Assembly: GCF_900626155.1 (NCBI RefSeq)
Contig: NZ_LR130844.1
Span: 851,072 to 915,071, forward strand
DNA length: 64,000 nt
Direction of reading: 5' to 3'
From: Anaerococcus vaginimassiliensis
GTDB taxonomy: Bacteria > Bacillota > Clostridia > Tissierellales > Peptoniphilaceae
Below are positions 57,252 to 64,000 of the stretch, one piece after another. Position 1 is the stretch's first letter; the number at the start of each line of letters is the position of its first letter. The position numbers and the translations under genes are program-made. The notes under the pieces were generated by a model. That model was not told where the DNA came from, did not search any database, and was given only the letters and a program-made list of their open reading frames with translations.

Positions 57252-58162
57252 ACTTTGCCCTAGAAAAACTAAAAGAATATCCCGTAAGCAAAGTATGCAA
57301 AACATTAGAAATAAAGAAGACAAACTATTACTACAGGAAAAAACACCCATTAAACAAAAACTTTCGTAAAGAAGAAAAGAAAAATGTAGAAAAAGCATTC
57401 TACGAAAACTTTGGAACTTACGGAAGACGAAGACTTAGAATATACCTAAAAAACCATGGTATAAAAATGTCTGAAAACAAAATAAGCAAGATACTAAAAG
57501 AGTTAAAATTAGAAGCAAGATATAAGAGAAACAAAATTAAAAACATTCACACAAGCAACAACACAAAAGAATATAGAGCAGAAAACAAACTAAACCACCT
57601 AAGCAAAAATGAAAGAGACCAAGAAATATGGTCAATAGACTTCACAGAAGAAAAAATAGCAAACAAAAAAATATACATATGTGTAACAATATCAATAAAC
57701 ACAAGAATGATAGTAGGCTACACAATAAGCAAGAAAAATAACAGCCAAGTAGCAATAGAAACAATAGAAAAAGCCATAAACAAATACGGCATACCAACAA
57801 TGATATCATCAGACAGAGGCAGTCCATTCGTAAGCAAAACATACCATGACACTTTAAAAGAATACAAAATAATCCAAAGTATGTCACGCCCAAGAAAAGC
57901 AGTAGACAATAGATATATAGAGACACTATTTAACAGCATGAAAACAGAAATAGGAAAAACAGACCACTTAAAAATGGACGAATACATCAGAATAGTAGAA
58001 TATTGGATATACTATTACAACACCCAAAGACTCCATAGTTCAATAGGATATATAACTCCCTTATCCAAATATGTAAAAACCCAATATAGTGAAGAAGAAA
58101 AATATGACCAAATAAAGAAAATCCTCACTGAGAGTGAGTTTGTTGAACTAAACTCAAAGTGA
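57200..58162 (+). CDS. IS3-type transposase OrfB, made by -1 frameshift (copy 1)
   Basis: Catalytic part of the transposase in the -1 frame of OrfA; the frame is open from 57200 to the stop at 58162, and an internal ATG at 57467 is not the natural start. After the slip it reads SQRILCSKEREKIDFALEKL, then the family-typical HTH-like EYPVSKVCKTLEIKKTNYYY and the DDE core: Asp in EIWSIDFTEE, Asp in SSDRGSPFVS, and Glu in NRYIETLFNSMKTEIG. A fused OrfAB would have about 403 aa. All catalytic residues are intact, so the element may be active. Confidence 0.9.
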   Translation, partial: NIKKSQRILCSKEREKIDFALEKLKEYPVSKVCKTLEIKKTNYYYRKKHPLNKNFRKEEKKNVEKAFYENFGTYGRRRLRIYLKNHGIKMSENKISKILKELKLEARYKRNKIKNIHTSNNTKEYRAENKLNHLSKNERDQEIWSIDFTEEKIANKKIYICVTISINTRMIVGYTISKKNNSQVAIETIEKAINKYGIPTMISSDRGSPFVSKTYHDTLKEYKIIQSMSRPRKAVDNRYIETLFNSMKTEIGKTDHLKMDEYIRIVEYWIYYYNTQRLHSSIGYITPLSKYVKTQYSEEEKYDQIKKILTESEFVELNSK

Positions 58163-58219
58163 GGTAATAAACTGTCACTAAAAATATGAAAAAATAGTTT
58201 GAATTTATGTACCACTTTC

Positions 58220-58334
58220 ATGAGCGTAAGCGAATGACGTGAGGATCTACAGCTTATACTTTGGGTTCTCCTTGACTGCGAATTACAAACTCGAGATTCC
58301 TCGTCGCTTACTTCGTTTGCTCTGTCGGAATGAC
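58220..58334. repeat. Right part of palindromic repeat R10
   Basis: Starts with the duplicated ATG, then AGCGTAAGCGAATGACGTGA and through to CTGTCGGAATGAC. Together with 56883-56898 it makes one complete repeat. Confidence 0.9.
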
Positions 58335-58419
58335 GTATTTGGGGGAATCGAATTATATCAAACTAATTCTCTTTAATAAAATTAAAGCTGAAATTATAGA
58401 AAATTATCCCCCCAAACCC

Positions 58420-58544
58420 GTCATCCTGAGGAAGGCTTTAGCCTGACGTGAGGATCTCCAGTTTATACTTTGGGTTCAATTTGACTGCGAGGTATAGACT
58501 GTAGATTCCTCGTCGAAACCTATCGGTTTCTCTGTCGGAATGAC
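58420..58544. repeat. Palindromic repeat R11
   Basis: Complete copy. Left tip AGGC-TTTA-GCCT (58433-58444), right tip GAAACC-TATC-GGTTTC (58515-58530). The 481-bp gap 58163-58643 holds only R10, R11 and the glsA terminator. Confidence 0.9.
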
Positions 58545-58612
58545 TGTATTAGGAGAGTATCATTGCCCACGAAATCAATCGTTCTTATTTTTTTCTAATA
58601 TTTTCCCCACTT

Positions 58613-58639
58613 AAAAAGCCTCGCTTATAGCGAAGCTTT
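58613..58639 (-). terminator. Terminator of the glutaminase gene
   Basis: On the minus strand, AAAGCTTCGC-tataa-GCGAGGCTTTTT. Confidence 0.82.
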
Positions 58640-58643
58640 ATTT

Positions 58644-59573
58644 TTATACAAATATGTTTAGTCCCAAATCTTGGGAGAGGATTTTGAATAGTTCTTTTCC
58701 TCTGATGGAGTTTCCTGTTTTGTCGAGTCTTGGTGAGTAGACTCCTAGGCCGCACACTCCTGGGACTACTCCTACTATGGCTCCTGATACGCCAGATTTT
58801 GATGGGATGCCTACGTTCATTAGATAGTTGCCGGAGTTTTCGTACATGCCGCATGATGCCATTTGGCTTACTACTAGTTGGACTACTGGTTCTGGTATTA
58901 GCATGCTTCTGTCTTCTATGTCGTAGCCTTTGTTGGCAAGGAGCGCTCCCATGGTGGCAAGTGCTGTTATGTTTGTGCCAATGGAGCATGCTTTTACATA
59001 AAGCTCTAGGACTTCTTCTGGATTTTGGTCAAATATGCCCTTGCTTTTTAGATAGTAGGCTATGGCTTTGTTTCTGTCTGTTGTTTTCATTTCTGAGTGA
59101 AAGACATCTTCCATCAAGTGGGCATCGGGATATTTTGCCATGCCCCTGTAGGTGTTTAGGATTCGTTCGAATTTCTCGTCGTTGTCCTTTCCGACAATCA
59201 TTGATGTTGTTGTGATGGCACCTGCATTTATAAAGGGATTGGCTGCGGTATCTCCTATTGGTACTAGGGAATTGAATTCATATTTGGTTGGCTCGCTTCC
59301 AACCTTGCCGTAGACCTCGCTGGGGTTGTTGTCTGTAAGAGCCATGATTAGATCAATGACCTTGGATATTGATTGGATAGAAAAAACTGCCTCGGTGTCT
59401 CCGTAGTTGAAGCTTTCACCATTTGTTGTAACTAGCGAGAAGGCAAAGTTGTCGCTATCTACATTTAGTAGTTCGGGAATGTATGCGGCAGCTTCGCCTA
59501 GACCTATGTAATCCTTGCTTTTTTCTATAGCGTTTAATATTTTTTCATTAATTAAATCTCTGTTGTATAACAT
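58644..59573 (-). CDS. glsA: Glutaminase A
   Basis: Hydrolyses glutamine to glutamate and ammonia, 309 aa. It is a serine-dependent, beta-lactamase-like fold: the catalytic Ser-Lys pair in FSIQSISKVIDL (near residue 64), INAGAITT near 114, YLKSKGIF near 168, and VKACSIGTNITALATMGALLA-type and PSKSGVSGAIVGVVPG stretches (near 258). AGAGAGGTGAAT precedes the ATG. The codon ends are richer in G and C than those of the neighbouring genes, giving long antisense open frames that I do not take as genes. Supports acid tolerance and nitrogen supply. Confidence 0.93.
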   Translation of the reverse strand: MLYNRDLINEKILNAIEKSKDYIGLGEAAAYIPELLNVDSDNFAFSLVTTNGESFNYGDTEAVFSIQSISKVIDLIMALTDNNPSEVYGKVGSEPTKYEFNSLVPIGDTAANPFINAGAITTTSMIVGKDNDEKFERILNTYRGMAKYPDAHLMEDVFHSEMKTTDRNKAIAYYLKSKGIFDQNPEEVLELYVKACSIGTNITALATMGALLANKGYDIEDRSMLIPEPVVQLVVSQMASCGMYENSGNYLMNVGIPSKSGVSGAIVGVVPGVCGLGVYSPRLDKTGNSIRGKELFKILSQDLGLNIFV

Positions 59574-59644
59574 AAATTCACCTCTCTTATATGATACCCT
59601 TTATTAGATATGTTTTAGATGTACAATGATTAAAAGGAGTGATT

Positions 59645-60238
59645 ATGAGAGTTATAGATATTTTCACCCAAGAAGATTGGGTTAGAACATATGATTTCTA
59701 TGAGGATTTTACCTCATCAGCTTATTTTGATACTTTAAAGAAAGCCTACGAGGATTTGAATGAGGATATCCTCTTTGTATCTAACATTCACGGTAAAGAT
59801 CACATAGAAAGAGTGATTTTCTTTGCGGTTTTATTATCCTATGCCTACAAGCTTGACGCTACTGATACCAATATTTTGGTAAATGCAGCAAGCCTTCACG
59901 ATACTAGAAGGGTAAACGATGGTTGGGATACTGAGCATGGCAAGAGAGCTGCCCTTGATTCTATAGGATATGCTAATGGAATATGTGATAGTGATAAGGC
60001 GATTCTACAAGGAGTTATAGCCTGCCATTCTTGTGATGATAAGCTTATGGATGATACAATGAAGGAATTTGTAGAAGATGAAAGTGATATGGATAGGGCG
60101 ATTAGACTTGCCAAGTTCTTTAAGGATGCTGACGGCCTAGATAGGGTTAGGATTAACCACCTAGACCCAGCTTATTTAAGAAATTCTTACTCCAAAGACC
60201 TAGTTGATTTTGCCTACGAATTTTATGACAAATTTTAG
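59645..60238 (+). CDS. HD-domain phosphohydrolase-like protein
   Basis: HD-fold protein of 197 aa. The metal-binding His and Asp pairs are readable: HGKDHIERV (near residue 47), AASLHDTRR (near 83) and, further on, IACHSCDD (near 121) and FFKDADGLDRVR (near 157). This layout resembles YfbR/HDIG-type nucleotide hydrolases. The start is ATG 59645, six bases after AAGGAG; a GTG at 59639 touches the ribosome site. The substrate is unknown. The gene is divergent from glsA. Confidence 0.82.
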   Translation: MRVIDIFTQEDWVRTYDFYEDFTSSAYFDTLKKAYEDLNEDILFVSNIHGKDHIERVIFFAVLLSYAYKLDATDTNILVNAASLHDTRRVNDGWDTEHGKRAALDSIGYANGICDSDKAILQGVIACHSCDDKLMDDTMKEFVEDESDMDRAIRLAKFFKDADGLDRVRINHLDPAYLRNSYSKDLVDFAYEFYDKF

Positions 60239-60243
60239 AAAAA

Positions 60244-60298
60244 TCTCCCAAATAATTAGCCTTCTGTGTTATAATATATATAGAATAAAATTGGGAGA
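60244..60298 (+). promoter_or_regulatory. Promoter of the NlpC/P60 gene with flanking inverted repeat
   Basis: A TATAAT-like -10 (60270-60275) lies between TCTCCCAA (60244-60251) and its exact inverse TTGGGAGA (60291-60298). The right arm contains the ribosome site. Read-through RNA from the HD gene would fold this stem and hide the site, while RNA starting at the promoter would not. Confidence 0.5.
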
Positions 60299-60304
60299 GA
60301 TAAA

Positions 60305-61372
60305 GTGAAGTTAAAGAATAAATTATTGGCAGGTTCATTAGTATATTTGGGGATAATGGCAGTGGGCACACAAACATCCCACGCAGATCAGATAATCCTA
60401 GATAGGGATAAGACTGAGGGAGTTAATATTAGAAGTGAAAGATCCAATGACGCTTCTATCCTTGGTGGAATCGAAGATTATACAAGATATGATATCAAAG
60501 CAGAAGATGGCGATTGGTATCAAATCGAATATGACGGTGAGGCTGCCTTTGTTGGCAAAGATTGGTTTTATAGGATAAATGATGCCAACCTCATAAAAGA
60601 TGCTGATTTAAAAGCTGAGGCAAACAAAGATAGCGAAAATAGCATTGCCTATACGCTTAAAAAATCAACCAAGGTCAATGTTCTAGCTTTTGATGATGAA
60701 ACAAATTACGTAAAAGTGAGTTACAATGTAGATGATGCAATAAACAAGGGCATCAATCTTAAGGATAAAAAAGAGCTTGAAGAAAATGACAAGGGAGAAA
60801 AGATTGGCTACCTACCGCTTGATAGCCTAAGCATAAGCAAGAAGAAAAAAGAAGACCTTGATAGTCTAAAAGAAACTTACAAGAAACTAAACGAATCAAT
60901 AGACAAGTACAATGAAATAGACGCAAGAAATAAGGAAGAAGAGGAAACCTACGAGGTAATCTATGTAACCTACTTTACTGATGAAGACGGCGAGGTCATA
61001 GACAATGACTCATCAGAGCTAGGCAAAAGCATATACAACTACGCCCTAGACTATGTAGGAAGTCCTTATGTATTTGGTGGAGTATCTAAAACAAACGGGA
61101 TAGACTGTTCTGGACTTGTCCTAAGAACCTTTGAAAACTTTGGACTAAGCCTACCTCACAGTGCAAAAATGCAAGCAGAATACGGCGAAACCATTCCATT
61201 TGGTATGGAACAAGCAGGAGACTTGGTATTCTTCGGATCATCCTATGCCGACATCTACCACGTTGCAATAGCAGATGGTATGGGCAATATGGTCCACGCA
61301 GCAAGCCCAGGCCAAGGAGTAATAGTAAGCCCAATATACGATCCATTCGTAATAAAAAGAATATTTGAATAA
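60305..61372 (+). CDS. Secreted NlpC/P60 peptidoglycan endopeptidase with SH3 domains
   Basis: Secreted cell-wall hydrolase of 355 aa. It has a signal peptide (residues 1-27, ending near TSHA), two bacterial SH3-like domains (about 32-95 and 105-180), a charged helical linker (KKKKEDLDSLKETYKKLN) and a C-terminal NlpC/P60 domain (about 240-355) with the catalytic Cys in GIDCSGLVLRTF, His in IYHVAIADGMG, and a third polar residue in MVHAAS. It starts with GTG behind GGGAGA. Likely cuts D-gamma-Glu-diamino acid bonds during cell separation. Confidence 0.92.
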   Translation: MKLKNKLLAGSLVYLGIMAVGTQTSHADQIILDRDKTEGVNIRSERSNDASILGGIEDYTRYDIKAEDGDWYQIEYDGEAAFVGKDWFYRINDANLIKDADLKAEANKDSENSIAYTLKKSTKVNVLAFDDETNYVKVSYNVDDAINKGINLKDKKELEENDKGEKIGYLPLDSLSISKKKKEDLDSLKETYKKLNESIDKYNEIDARNKEEEETYEVIYVTYFTDEDGEVIDNDSSELGKSIYNYALDYVGSPYVFGGVSKTNGIDCSGLVLRTFENFGLSLPHSAKMQAEYGETIPFGMEQAGDLVFFGSSYADIYHVAIADGMGNMVHAASPGQGVIVSPIYDPFVIKRIFE

Positions 61373-61374
61373 GA

Positions 61375-61403
61375 AAACCCCAAGCTAGAAAGCTTGGGTT
61401 TTT
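61375..61403 (+). terminator. Terminator of the NlpC/P60 gene
   Basis: AACCCCAAGCT-agaa-AGCTTGGGTTTTT. The stretch 61404-62152 holds only repeats and no gene. Confidence 0.88.
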
Positions 61404-61587
61404 AGGTTGGCATTTTATAAGGGATTAAATGAAATTGGGGATAGCAAGAGAGGAAATAATTTACTAAGACCCCGCCATTGCTTAGGGGATTTTTTGAGGT
61501 GAACGTTAGTAAATTGTTGATTGTTAAACTCGGTAATTTCTAATGGGACTTTTCACAGCGAGTGATAGTGAACTTACGACCGTCACT

Positions 61588-61703
61588 GTCATTCCGACAG
61601 AGCGAGGGACGAGCGACGAGGAATCTCCAGTTGGTACCTCGAGCAATGTTGAACCCAAAGTATACACTGTAGATCCTCACGTCGCTTCGCTCCTCAGGAT
61701 GAC
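61588..61703. repeat. Palindromic repeat R12 (inverted)
   Basis: Complete, starting GTCATTCCGACAGAGCGAGG and ending CTCCTCAGGATGAC, inverted relative to R1-R11. A decayed short repeat (61530-61580) precedes it. Confidence 0.9.
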
Positions 61704-61734
61704 GGGTTTTAGAGAATGTTATTTTCGTAATCCT

Positions 61735-61782
61735 GTCATTCCTAATGGATCTTTTCACAGTGAACGTAGTGAACTGCTGACA
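61735..61782. repeat. Short palindromic repeat S3
   Basis: GTCATTCCTAATGGATCTTT, then CACAGTGAACGTAGTGAACTG; an inverted copy of S1. Confidence 0.8.
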
Positions 61783-61791
61783 TTAAAATAC

Positions 61792-61911
61792 GTCATTCCG
61801 ACAGAGAAACCGAGAGGTTTCGACGAGGAATCTCCAGTCGGTACTTCGTAGTCAAGTGGAACCCGAATCATAGACTGTAGATCCTCACGTCGCTTCGCTC
61901 CTCAGGATGAC
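61792..61911. repeat. Palindromic repeat R13 (inverted)
   Basis: Complete copy, with the tip GAAACC-GAGA-GGTTTC (61806-61821). It is the best template for recognising the two halves around the GIY-YIG gene. Confidence 0.9.
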
Positions 61912-61976
61912 CGGTTTAAAGGATTAATGGCTCCATTAAAGATGACTCTTTGGAATATTATCATTCTCTCAAACTT

Positions 61977-62024
61977 GTCATTCCTAATGGGTCTGGTCAC
62001 AGTGAACGTTAGTGAACTGATGAC
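61977..62024. repeat. Short palindromic repeat S4
   Basis: GTCATTCCTAATGGGTCTGG through GTGAACTGATGAC; then the same fused segment as after R8 (62025-62084), inverted. Confidence 0.8.
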
Positions 62025-62078
62025 AGCCCTTAATCAAGGCTTTTCGAGGTGAGCCGTAGGCGAATCCGAAAACTACTG

Positions 62079-62150
62079 TCGACAGAGAAACCTTTAGGTT
62101 TCGACGAGGAATCTCCAGTCTGTACCACGCAGTAAAGCAAAACCCGAATT
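62079..62150. repeat. Left half of palindromic repeat R14
   Basis: GTCGACAGAGAAACCTTTAG, the GAAACC-TTTA-GGTTTC tip, GACGAGGAATCTCCAGTC, and up to AACCCGAATT, where the loop of a normal copy would continue with CATAGACTGTAGATCC. Instead the GIY-YIG gene begins. The other half is at 62520-62581. Confidence 0.85.
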
Positions 62151-62152
62151 AC

Positions 62153-62431
62153 CTACCATTCCAAACTAAGGTCTTTCCACTTGCTGTTTGATTCGTTAAT
62201 CAAATCTAACTTTTTATCTCTACGATAGGCTTTAATTTGTTTTTCTCTTGCTATGGCGGATTCTACAGATTCACTTATTTCGTAGTAGACAAGCTTAGTG
62301 GTGTTATATTTACTCGAAAAGCCATCCACTAAGTGGTTTTTATGCTCGTATAGTCTTCTTTCAAGATTGTTGGTGACTCCAGTGTAAAGGACTTTATTTG
62401 TTTTGTTGGTTAGTATATAGACGAAATACAT
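62153..62431 (-). CDS. GIY-YIG endonuclease, within a split palindromic repeat
   Basis: Small nuclease of 92 aa, consisting of a GIY-YIG domain only. The motif reads FVYIL (residues 3-7) and LYTGVT (15-20), with the catalytic Arg in NLERRLYEHK (24-33), Tyr/Lys in FSSKYNTTKLVYYE (39-52) and a late Glu in AREKQIKAYRRDKKLDLI. This is the UPF0213/YhbQ-like type found as single-domain proteins in many bacteria, with unknown targets. AAGGAAG precedes the ATG. The stop lies 3 bp from the left half of R14, and the right half begins about 90 bp upstream of the start. The gene therefore sits inside the loop of a repeat copy, which suggests a direct relationship between the nuclease and the repeat. Confidence 0.9.
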   Translation of the reverse strand: MYFVYILTNKTNKVLYTGVTNNLERRLYEHKNHLVDGFSSKYNTTKLVYYEISESVESAIAREKQIKAYRRDKKLDLINESNSKWKDLSLEW

Positions 62432-62519
62432 ATGACTTCCTTTTTTGTTTTATTATACTTGTAACTTGATAAAAGTATGAGCGAGCTATGGAAATTTCAG
62501 TTATATTTCGAAGTTAAGT

Positions 62520-62581
62520 GTAATTCGTATAACTACTGTAGATCCTCACGTCATTCGCTTACGCTCATTCCTCAGGATGAC
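62520..62581. repeat. Right half of palindromic repeat R14
   Basis: GTAATTCGTATAACTACTGT, AGATCCTCACGTCATTCGC, then the arm ending CTCAGGATGAC. It matches the second half of R13. Confidence 0.85.
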
Positions 62582-62662
62582 TGTTTGGGGGTGTTATTTT
62601 ATAATTACTATTACCATTCTATTAAGTATTGCAGGTTTTAAGATATCTTTATCCTCAATCCC

Positions 62663-62678
62663 GTCATTCCGACAGAGT
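62663..62678. repeat. Left end of palindromic repeat R15, cut by IS copy 2
   Basis: GTCATTCCGACAGAGT, then the IS begins; the rest lies beyond the window. The 80 bp before it (62582-62662) have no recognisable feature. Confidence 0.85.
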
Positions 62679-62731
62679 GAAGCTGGTATAATGATTTCAA
62701 ACAAATTCCTTAATGACAAAGGAGAGAGATT

Positions 62732-63031
62732 ATGCCAAAAGACTTAAGAAGAACATTTGACCCAGAATTCAAAATAAACGTAGTAGAAATGCATTTAAAG
62801 GCAAACAAAAGTATAAGAGAACTATGTGAAATATATGATCTAGATAGGCAAACAATCCATAGATGGAAAAACCAATATCTAGAAAAAGGAAAGCAATCAT
62901 TCACAAATAAAAATGTAATAAATGAAAAAGAACTAGTAAAACTTAGAAAACAACTAGACGATCTTAGAATGGAAAATGAAATATTAAAAAAAGCCAACGC
63001 ATACTTTGCTCAAAAGAAAGAGAAAAGATAG
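62732..63031 (+). CDS. IS3-type transposase OrfA (copy 2)
   Basis: Encodes the same 99-aa DNA-binding protein as copy 1, with the same helix-turn-helix (DRQTIHRWKNQYLEK) and coiled coil. The A7 frameshift run is at 62986-62992. There is no difference to the other copy in the translated sequence, which indicates very recent transposition or gene conversion. Confidence 0.93.
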   Translation: MPKDLRRTFDPEFKINVVEMHLKANKSIRELCEIYDLDRQTIHRWKNQYLEKGKQSFTNKNVINEKELVKLRKQLDDLRMENEILKKANAYFAQKKEKR

Positions 63032-63942
63032 ACTTTGCCCTAGAAAAACTAAAAGAATATCCCGTAAGCAAAGTATGCAAAACATTAGAAATAAAGAAGA
63101 CAAACTATTACTACAGGAAAAAACACCCATTAAACAAAAACTTTCGTAAAGAAGAAAAGAAAAATGTAGAAAAAGCATTCTACGAAAACTTTGGAACTTA
63201 CGGAAGACGAAGACTTAGAATATACCTAAAAAACCATGGTATAAAAATGTCTGAAAACAAAATAAGCAAGATACTAAAAGAGTTAAAATTAGAAGCAAGA
63301 TATAAGAGAAACAAAATTAAAAACATTCACACAAGCAACAACACAAAAGAATATAGAGCAGAAAACAAACTAAACCACCTAAGCAAAAATGAAAGAGACC
63401 AAGAAATATGGTCAATAGACTTCACAGAAGAAAAAATAGCAAACAAAAAAATATACATATGTGTAACAATATCAATAAACACAAGAATGATAGTAGGCTA
63501 CACAATAAGCAAGAAAAATAACAGCCAAGTAGCAATAGAAACAATAGAAAAAGCCATAAACAAATACGGCATACCAACAATGATATCATCAGACAGAGGC
63601 AGTCCATTCGTAAGCAAAACATACCATGACACTTTAAAAGAATACAAAATAATCCAAAGTATGTCACGCCCAAGAAAAGCAGTAGACAATAGATATATAG
63701 AGACACTATTTAACAGCATGAAAACAGAAATAGGAAAAACAGACCACTTAAAAATGGACGAATACATCAGAATAGTAGAATATTGGATATACTATTACAA
63801 CACCCAAAGACTCCATAGTTCAATAGGATATATAACTCCCTTATCCAAATATGTAAAAACCCAATATAGTGAAGAAGAAAAATATGACCAAATAAAGAAA
63901 ATCCTCACTGAGAGTGAGTTTGTTGAACTAAACTCAAAGTGA
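62980..63942 (+). CDS. IS3-type transposase OrfB, made by -1 frameshift (copy 2)
   Basis: Same as OrfB of copy 1: -1 frame, open from 62980 to 63942, with the DDE residues in WSIDFTEE, SSDRGSPFVS and NRYIETLFNSMKTEIG. The reading frame is intact, so either copy could supply active transposase to the other. Confidence 0.9.
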   Translation, partial: NIKKSQRILCSKEREKIDFALEKLKEYPVSKVCKTLEIKKTNYYYRKKHPLNKNFRKEEKKNVEKAFYENFGTYGRRRLRIYLKNHGIKMSENKISKILKELKLEARYKRNKIKNIHTSNNTKEYRAENKLNHLSKNERDQEIWSIDFTEEKIANKKIYICVTISINTRMIVGYTISKKNNSQVAIETIEKAINKYGIPTMISSDRGSPFVSKTYHDTLKEYKIIQSMSRPRKAVDNRYIETLFNSMKTEIGKTDHLKMDEYIRIVEYWIYYYNTQRLHSSIGYITPLSKYVKTQYSEEEKYDQIKKILTESEFVELNSK

Positions 63943-64000
63943 GGTAATAAACTGTCACTAAAAATATGAAAAAATAGTTTGAATTTATGTACCACTTTCA

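Larger units (their letters stand above)
56899..58219 (+). mobile_element. IS3-type insertion sequence, copy 1
   Basis: A 1321-bp element with imperfect ends GAAGCTGGTATAATGATTTC and its partner (minus strand) GAAAGTGGTACATAAATTC. ATG is repeated on both sides (56896-56898, 58220-58222), a 3-bp target duplication. Without the element the flanks join to a normal palindromic repeat. The sequence is the same as copy 2 as far as I compared. Confidence 0.93.
62679..63999 (+). mobile_element. IS3-type insertion sequence, copy 2
   Basis: Same as copy 1 at a constant offset of 5780 bp, 1321 bp long. The base after it (64000) is A, consistent with a target duplication AGT (62676-62678), but the window ends there. 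Confidence 0.93.

Noticed and set aside
57642..57987. Minus-strand ORFs inside the IS3-type elements (also in copy 2)
   Set aside because: Hydrophobic shadow translations of the AT-rich transposase gene, without ribosome sites.
56952..58162. Treating OrfB as starting at the ATG at 57467
   Set aside because: This would cut off the N-terminal part of OrfB, which is clearly coding in the same frame back to the A7 run. The frameshift fusion is the usual IS3 arrangement.
58730..59215. A 161-codon plus-strand ORF opposite the glutaminase gene, and a minus ORF at 58585-58989
   Set aside because: Glutaminase is clearly real and explains the region. The antisense translations are Leu/Cys- or His/Arg-rich shadows caused by its codon use.
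61543..61851. A 102-codon plus-strand ORF between the NlpC/P60 gene and the GIY-YIG gene
   Set aside because: It runs straight through palindromic repeats R12, S3 and R13, and its translation is repeat sequence (TERGTSDEESPVGTSS). No ribosome site.

Overview
The window looks like chromosome of a low-GC, anaerobic Gram-positive coccus, most likely Anaerococcus or a close Peptoniphilaceae relative (inference). The clues are an AT-rich sequence with clostridial-type genes (two rubredoxins, Rex, HemZ, QueH, NhaC), a YSIRK-type surface adhesin with a class B sortase, and no sign of a respiratory chain. No 16S or other taxonomic marker is present, so the genus is a guess.

Layout. 1-12.7 kb is housekeeping: a partial NhaC antiporter, TrkA/TrkH potassium uptake, a TPP riboswitch in front of thiD, a structured leader in front of rplM-rpsI, queH, ferritin, a sugar epimerase, a HAD phosphatase with a glutaredoxin, sortase B with 8-oxoguanine glycosylase. 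12.8-16.3 kb is scrambled: an orphan gene whose 3' end and terminator recur 2.3 kb downstream, and between them palindromic repeats, broken macrodomain, DUF1232 and IS256-type transposase genes, and a small LDCC-motif protein gene. 16.3-20 kb carries a HAD phosphatase, alanine dehydrogenase, a radical SAM protein and an isochorismatase-like hydrolase. 20.4-25.5 kb is one large MSCRAMM-like, collagen-repeat adhesin gene preceded by an (AT)14 tract. 25.7-36.8 kb holds ABC exporters, a nucleoside hydrolase-like protein, an ECF S component, HemZ and two peptidases. 36.8-37.7 kb holds one intact tRNA-Pro gene and three degenerate tRNA-Pro-derived units, each with a terminator-like hairpin. 37.8-56.7 kb holds a barnase/barstar pair, a GntR-ABC operon, a sirtuin, an F420-ligase-like gene, two rubredoxins, TypA, Rex, ABC-F, the AmaP-DUF2273-Asp23 operon, an AI-2E transporter, TraX and a PTS permease. 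56.7-64 kb is repeat-rich: two identical copies of an IS3-type element, glutaminase, an HD protein, an NlpC/P60 hydrolase and a GIY-YIG nuclease gene.

The most interesting signal is the repeat biology. A family of roughly 120-bp imperfect palindromes (a dozen or so whole or partial copies) fills the intergenic regions, with stem tips that change while staying paired. One copy is split in its loop by a small GIY-YIG endonuclease gene, which suggests that this nuclease is the mobiliser or parent of the family. Both IS3 copies have landed inside other copies of the same palindrome, one with a readable 3-bp target duplication. An unrelated 170-bp palindromic element occurs three times with compensatory changes in its basal stem. 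The tRNA-Pro-derived array, two overlapping pseudoknots upstream of rplM, and a membrane-anchored barnase are the other points worth following up.
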